A stretch of DNA of 64,000 nucleotides. Source: Aquatica leii (lineage: Eukaryota > Arthropoda > Insecta > Coleoptera > Lampyridae). Below are positions 59,031 to 64,000 of this stretch, in pieces. The stretch is taken from assembly GCA_035610365.1 (NCBI GenBank), contig CM069435.1:1328001-1392000 (forward strand), written 5' to 3'. Below the pieces are notes generated by a model. It did no database searches, was not told the origin of the DNA, and was given only the letters and a program-made list of their open reading frames with translations. A program made the position numbers and the translations under genes. Within the stretch, counting starts at the first letter, position 1; each line of letters starts with the position of its first letter.

Positions 59031-60642
59031 TTGAATGTCCTGGTTTGTTTGTTACTATAGAAAAGAATTATTACATATAAAAAAAGTAACTATCTCAATT
59101 ATTTGGGTCAAGTCAAGTTGTTGTCCAAAACAAATTCCGCATTCAGTTTTCTAGTAGTTTTTTTTTGTTTAATTGTTACAACGTATAGTACTACTACGTC
59201 TATAAAAAGTAAATAAGTAAAAGTATGCACTTTTATAATTTCGCATCTTGTTTACTTCTGTATTAGATTTCACTTCCGCCCTAAAATTCACATAAAATAA
59301 TTATACTTTATTTTGATTAACTTATATCCCCTTTTTATTTAAGCGTCTTTTTACTCAAATGTGTGTAGTTTATACAGTTACTGCCCTTAAATGTAATGTA
59401 GTCTCTCTGAAAACTAAAAAAATGTATATTTGTTTTCTTTTTCTTGACACAGTTTTTATTTACCAGTCATAATTTAATATTCTTTTTGACGTGTTGAGTT
59501 CTTGTCGTATTTTGTATGTGCATATGTATGTCACAGTCTGTTTCATCCATCTAATCAAATTGATTTAGACGGATCATGTTTAAACTCTAATTCAAAACCG
59601 TGTCAAAAATTATTTAGACCACGATCAATTTTAATTCGGTTAATTAGTTCGCCGTCGAATTTATTAATAAATTTTAAATTTAAATTAAGTTGAATTGAGA
59701 AAAATATTAATTCGCGTGTTTAGATTAAGTTTGTACGTTTCTAAAACGCGATGCCGACGATGAATAAAATTAAATTTAATGCGTGTTCGAATCATTAAAG
59801 GAATCAAAATAAAGTCGCACTGATGGATTTTAAATAAAAATTTTATATGTTTCTATGACCCTTGCTGTACATCAGCCCCAGTAATTACCCAGTTCATGGG
59901 GCGTTTGCGATTTATGACTTACATGACTCTCTAGGTGGCCTACGCCTCTCCCCGTCTATTTGTCGCGAACAATTGCATCCAACCGGTCGATTTCACACTT
60001 GAAAGATGATTTGTGGCCAGAAAACAGATTTCCCAACCTACTATCATTCAAAACGATTTAACGATTAGCTAAACGGAGCGGATTACATGTGGTGTTTTAA
60101 ATTTATTGCCCCGTTGGAGAAGCCAACGCACGAAGAATTCCTAGACTCAGGTGTTATTACATATTGTATTCGGATTACTCAAGGCCAAGATTTATTCATA
60201 TTCTTCATTTGAAAAAAGACATTCATTAATAATCTGTTGACTCGGTATTTAAAATTAATCAAAGCTAAGTCTGAAAGGAATATGCTATAAGGCATGTACA
60301 ATACCGCCAAATTTTATTCGGGTTGTTATTAGTATTATACATAAACATTCAATTTATTTAAAAGATTGTTGTACATACTACATAACTCATATTTCTAAAA
60401 ATTGTTTATTAATAAAAAAACAATAGTAGACACATATTTCAAGCAAATACAGTGCAACCTGTTTAATACGAACACTTCATTGCCAGACAGAGGTGTTCGG
60501 ATTAACGAATATACATATAATAAAACACATATTGTAGATACTATACATTCAGAATTATCTTCAACCAAATGTGTTTAATGCATAATAAGCATGTATGCAT
60601 ATGTATGTAGTACATATTCCAAACTTAGTCTATTTTATAGTA
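59031..60642. other. Interval without a supportable gene
   Basis: 59860-60140 is less AT-rich than its surroundings (CCTACGCCTCTCCCCGTCTA among others), but neither strand gives a frame with a family trait. It could be an untranslated or regulatory piece of a host gene. Confidence 0.35.
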
Positions 60643-61214
60643 CAGGGTGTCTTAAATTGGATGTTTTCCTAAGGAAACTCGGTAACTATAATAGATACAA
60701 GAATATGAACCGTGAATCCCAAGAAAAACTCGATGGCAAAAACCAAATTGAGTGATTGTGTTTTCTTTTCGAAGCATACGCAAAAATTTGATTTTCTCAA
60801 TTTTCAACACATGGCGATATTTTGGTTATTTTTGAAAGTAGTAAAAAAAGGTTTATTTGACCTTAAGGCACTTTTTTTAATAAAATGCAATCGCGTTGTA
60901 TAATTTTAAATAACTTTTATACGTTTTTTTTTCTTTTTAATGATACCTATATATGTGGGGTCTATGATTTCATATTTTACTCATTACATTAAAAAGTCGA
61001 TGTTTTTTTAACAAACACGTAATCCATTGTAGTTTTCTCATAGGCTTCTGTCATTGAAAATGGGAACAAATTAAATCATTTGGTATTGAAAGTTAGTTGA
61101 TACAAAGTGCAATGGCTTTGCAAAATTATGAAAAACATAGTATGATAGAATGCTTCTCGTATCTACTATAGTTACCCAGTTTGACTATCAAAACATCCAA
61201 TTTAGGACACCCGG
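60643..61214. mobile_element. Mariner-type MITE
   Basis: 572 bp, flanked by TA (60641-60642 and 61215-61216). Inverted ends of ~55-60 bp start CAGGGTGTCTTAAATTGGAT on the left and CCGGGTGTCCTAAATTGGAT on the right, followed by ATGTTTT and AACTATA(A/G)TAGATA in both arms. It holds no transposase. The CAGGGTGTC start links it to Tc1/mariner elements such as the neighbour at 61274, which may have moved it. Confidence 0.85.
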
Positions 61215-61273
61215 TACTTGCTGTAACTATGAATGGTAACAAAAACTAAACAAATGATAGAACACATATTATA

Positions 61274-62546
61274 CAGGGTGTCCCATGAGGTACTGTACAT
61301 ACTGAAATGGTATGTTCCTTAGGTCAATTTAAGCAGAAAACGTCCTATAAACATAGGTTCAATTCGCCATAGCCATTTATGGATTTTGTGATGGAAATGC
61401 GAAATCTGCCGTTAGGGAATATGAACGAAGATTCCCAACAGGAGGGTGCCAAATCACCAAACCTTTTCTTCTATGCTTCAACATGTACGGACTCATGGTT
61501 CATTTCCATCAGTTTCAACAAGATCTGACCGTCCTGTGTAGTTAAATGTGAATGAGCAGAAAAACATTCTACAGATGGTTGATCGGAGTCCAGCGTTGAG
61601 TACTAGAAGAATTTTTTCTCGAACGGGACTCCCCCGTATGTCAGTATGGCGAACATCACATGATGCGCTTTTGTATCCCTATCACATACAACAGGTTCAG
61701 CATCTAAAACCTGGAGATTTTGCTGCTCGGTTGAATTTCTGCCACTGGCTACAGGTAAATCCACAATTAGTTCCATTCATTTTATTTAGCAACGAGGCGC
61801 AATTTACTAGAGTTGGAGTGAACAATACACGTAATTCTCATTTGTGGTCATATCAAAATTCACATGGCACAACAGAAACTAACTTTCAGCGCAGATTTTC
61901 TGTTAACGTCTGACAGGAGAAGCATATGCTAACTTTTTGCTAAATGAATTGCTAATGCTTATGGAAGAAGTACCTTTACTAACAAGACAACAAATGTTTC
62001 TACAACATGATGGAGCTCCTCCACATTTTAGTCGGCATGTGACCAAATATCTAAATGTTGCTTACCCCAATACGTGGGTTGGGCGTGGAGGCCCGCATGC
62101 TTGGCCACCGAGATTGCCCGATCTCGCACCTTTGGACTTCTATCTGTAGGGTCATGTGAAAAGTTTAGTATACGAGGTAAAAGTTAATACCAGAGCTGAA
62201 CTAATACAGCGTATCCTGGATGTGTGTCAACAAACACGGAACAACTAGCAAGTGCTTCGAGCGGCTACTCGGTCGATTTTAGATCGCAGCCGTCGTTGTA
62301 TTAATGCCGAAGGAGGTCATTTTGAGCATTTGATGTGATTTTTTTTTTTTTATGTTTGTTTTGTAGTTCGATTTTCTGTTTTCAATAATAATAATTTTCA
62401 AAAAATGTGTGAGCATTTATAAACTTTGAACGCTTGTATCTGTGTAACTATGGCGAATTGGACCTATGTTTATAGGACGTTTTCTACTTAAATTGACCTA
62501 AGGAACATACCATTTTAATATGTACAGTACCTCGTGGGACACCCTG
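61274..62546 (+). mobile_element. Tc1/mariner DD41D element, broken
   Basis: 1273 bp with 99-bp terminal inverted repeats (61274-61372, 62448-62546), starting CAGGGTGTCCCATGAGGTAC on the left and CAGGGTGTCCCACGAGGTAC on the right, and a TA target duplication (61272-61273, 62547-62548). The inverted repeats are nearly identical over their whole length. It encodes a damaged transposase of the DD41D (Visitor/VS-like) group. Confidence 0.93.
61371..62338 (+). pseudogene. DD41D mariner transposase
   Basis: N-terminal text YGFCDGNAKSAVREYERRFP passes into RRVPNHQTFSSMLQHVRTHG through a frame change near 61440. The core has LYPYHIQQVQHLKPGDFAAR, then FILFSNEAQFTRVG, where the first catalytic aspartate (usual FSDEA) is asparagine; then QHDGAPPH (second aspartate) and LPDLAPLDFYL (third aspartate), 41 residues apart. 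A stop replaces the tryptophan expected after FSVNV (near 61911), followed by a deletion of roughly 25-30 codons before LTGEAYANFLLNEL. A second stop replaces the tryptophan after LDFYL (62147-62149), and another lies near 62247. The end is GGHFEHLM. Dead copy, though its ends may still be mobilised by an intact relative. Confidence 0.88.
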
Positions 62547-62548
62547 TA

Positions 62549-62889
62549 TGTTACATATATGAATTAATCTTTATCTAACGGTGAAAAAATTGTAATTTTT
62601 GCTTGCTTCTTATTCTTAAATGCTGCATCTTGATCTTAAATTTGCAATTCCCGAAGAAAGACGATGCGATATTCGAAAATATTATTTTGTGTTACCCAAA
62701 CAATACACACATGCAACGCTGACACTGCATTGGCATCTTTCACTAAACAAAAAATTTTAGAGGTATGGTCGTCAGAATGATGAATCTTTATCAGTTTCTT
62801 GTATTATTAGTAGAATGCAAGCTTTCACGGTCGTTGTTTAATGTAACACTGTCTTTCGTCACAAAAACTTTCACTTAACGTTTCGCTAA
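62549..62889. other. Spacer and PLE-3 3' tail
   Basis: No coding sequence. The part nearest 62889 is the region 3' of the PLE endonuclease frame. CTGACGA occurs on the minus strand near 62780, but without a GAAA partner. Confidence 0.35.
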
Positions 62890-63351
62890 TCATGCTGTTA
62901 GAAGATTTCTAAAGACTGATGTTACCGTCTTGCGTTCCTCGTTATATACCGTCTTTCGGCTCCGTTTCGCTGATCCGTGGTTCGTTCTGGTTTGTTGATT
63001 TGCGTTCATAGACGTCTGGTGACTTCTTGCATGCAGCGTAGATCTGCTTAATCTGTATCTATCCTCACGGTTGAAAATGTTAAAATAGTGTCTGCTTTGT
63101 GCTAATACCTTTACGTTCCCGTAATCAATCCGGTGATCTCCATTCTCATGTAGATGTACCGCTACTGCATATTTGTCCGTGCGTCTGAGTTGAGCGTCTC
63201 GTTGATGTTCTTTAACCCTGCACTGAATGCTTCTCCCTGTTTGACCAATGTAACTGTTGCCGCACATACACTTTAATTTGTATACACCCTTGGTGTGTAG
63301 CTTTGAAGGTTGATCTTTATTAGGTGGTATGAGCTGATCTGATTTACACAT
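62890..63351 (-). pseudogene. PLE-3 GIY-YIG endonuclease domain (C-terminal fragment)
   Basis: The 153-residue open frame includes HTKGVYKLKCMCGNSYIGQT and GRSIQCRVKEHQRDAQLRRT, a complete GIY-YIG core (GVY, YIG, arginine and glutamate following), then AVAVHLHENGDHRIDYGNVK and a basic tail. It belongs to the Penelope-like endonuclease. It stops abruptly at about 63346, where an inverted repeat from the PLE-2 leader begins, so the reverse transcriptase is missing. The upstream ATG is only the first available codon, not a real start. In a whole element this domain nicks target DNA. Confidence 0.85.
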
Positions 63352-63728
63352 GTAGGAAACTATGAAGTTGTTAATTAGATAGTAAATATTAAAACCGCGA
63401 ATTTTAATAAATGTATTTGAATTATACGCGACATAATATTTCTCACTCTACTACCATCCTAGAGACCAGTGGACAGCTGTCACTGGTCTCTAAGACAAAG
63501 CAATTATATAAACAAATTTTTGCACTTGCGTAGTACAGTTAGAAATATTATGCCGCGTATAATTCAAATACGTTTTTTGAAATTCGCGGTTGTAATATTT
63601 ACTATCTAACTAACAATTTCATAGTTTCCTACATGTGGATTAACTCGTACGTAGCTCCGTTTCTACAAGATGGCGTTTAGCCTCAGATTTACTGATCTAT
63701 TTTCTTCACTGTGTTATAACGTGTAGTG
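63346..63728. repeat. Head-to-head PLE leader inverted repeat
   Basis: The plus-strand leader 63346-63471 is followed by its inverse at 63482-63728. The arms meet at the palindrome GACAGCTGTC (63472-63481), which is the stem III/cleavage part of the hammerhead seen complete at 50511-50554. The left arm lacks about 45 bases near 63453 that the right arm keeps. Both arms match 50285-50516. Confidence 0.88.
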
Positions 63729-64000
63729 ATGTTCTTCTTTCTTAGAACCCTCTTTAGTCTGTCAGTGACTCCGGCAACGTAGGGTAAGTAAGCATATGTT
63801 TCTGACGGTGTCTCCGCAGCAACCTTACCTTGCTTCTTCTTATTCTTCTTCTTCTTCTTCTTCTTCTGTGGTCTTATTATCTATTGGAGTTTTGTACTTT
63901 TCAATTTGTACGATCTAGAAGCATTCAATTAAACAAGGTATAAACGTTATTTGTTCTTCGTTTTCTCATAAATTGGGTTTCGCTTGTAAGGATTCTCCTG
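63729..64000 (+). mobile_element. Start of a PLE-2 type element, cut by the window end
   Basis: After the right arm an ATG (63729) opens MFFFLRTLFSLSVTPAT, matching MMFFFPKTLF at 50284 on the other strand. A strong donor-like GGTAAGTAAG follows at about 63782-63791, so the 5' exon may be spliced; introns are known in some PLEs. The body of the element would lie beyond 64000. A stop precedes the donor by one base in this frame, so the reading is uncertain. Confidence 0.45.
63833..63867 (+). repeat. CTT trinucleotide microsatellite
   Basis: About eleven CTT/TTC units with one interruption (TAT) near 63841. Confidence 0.9.

Noticed and set aside
1-64000. CRISPR arrays, bacterial operons, rRNA genes
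   Set aside because: No regularly spaced short repeats, no ribosome-binding sites or operon-like gene spacing, and no rRNA sequence recognised. The content is eukaryotic repeat DNA.

Overview
This window looks like intergenic DNA from an animal genome, most probably an insect. It is strongly AT-rich, has no operon structure, and carries a set of transposable elements typical of arthropods: Tc1/mariner DD41D, pogo-like, P-like, BEL/Pao, Gypsy, Penelope-like, and I/R1- and Jockey/CR1-type LINEs. I could not support any ordinary host gene. Almost every recognisable reading frame belongs to a mobile element or to a multi-copy repeat family. The insect order cannot be fixed from the sequence alone.

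Layout. 499-3033 and 20151-22665 are two copies of one DNA transposon with CACTG-type ends. The second copy sits in an old I/R1-type LINE (22671-24040). 6340-8290 is a Penelope-like (PLE) fragment between two direct repeats. 9287-11950 is a complete pogo-like transposon with an uninterrupted 616-residue transposase that carries a C-terminal PHD finger. 12302-18080 is bounded by long inverted repeats and holds P-element transposase remains plus an antisense cysteine-rich frame. 26940-27830 is a BEL/Pao relic. 29508-33390 is a nearly full-length LINE with an intact ORF1 and a damaged ORF2.

34.7-51.4 kb is a nested cluster between ~130-bp direct repeats. A PIN/FEN1-like nuclease ORF of a multi-copy family (copy A) is split by a young BEL/Pao element (36231-43013, 388-bp LTRs, 5-bp target duplication). 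It is followed by a rearranged Gypsy fossil that holds an inverted gag piece and a solo LTR, and then by PLE 5' sequence that contains a clear type I hammerhead ribozyme (50511-50554, minus strand). 52.2-58.4 kb is a second, divergent member of the nuclease family (copy B), split by a 1.68-kb insertion. 60.6-64 kb holds a MITE, a broken DD41D mariner, a PLE GIY-YIG domain, and a head-to-head PLE inverted repeat whose centre is the hammerhead palindrome.

The genes do not act as one pathway. Each element carries its own mobility functions: the pogo transposase for cut-and-paste, LINE ORF1/ORF2 for target-primed reverse transcription, and PLE reverse transcriptase plus GIY-YIG with ribozyme processing. 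The best candidates for something under-described are the nuclease ORF family (A and B), the CACTG-ended transposon family, the antisense cysteine-rich frame in the P-like element, and the ribozyme-centred PLE inverted repeat.
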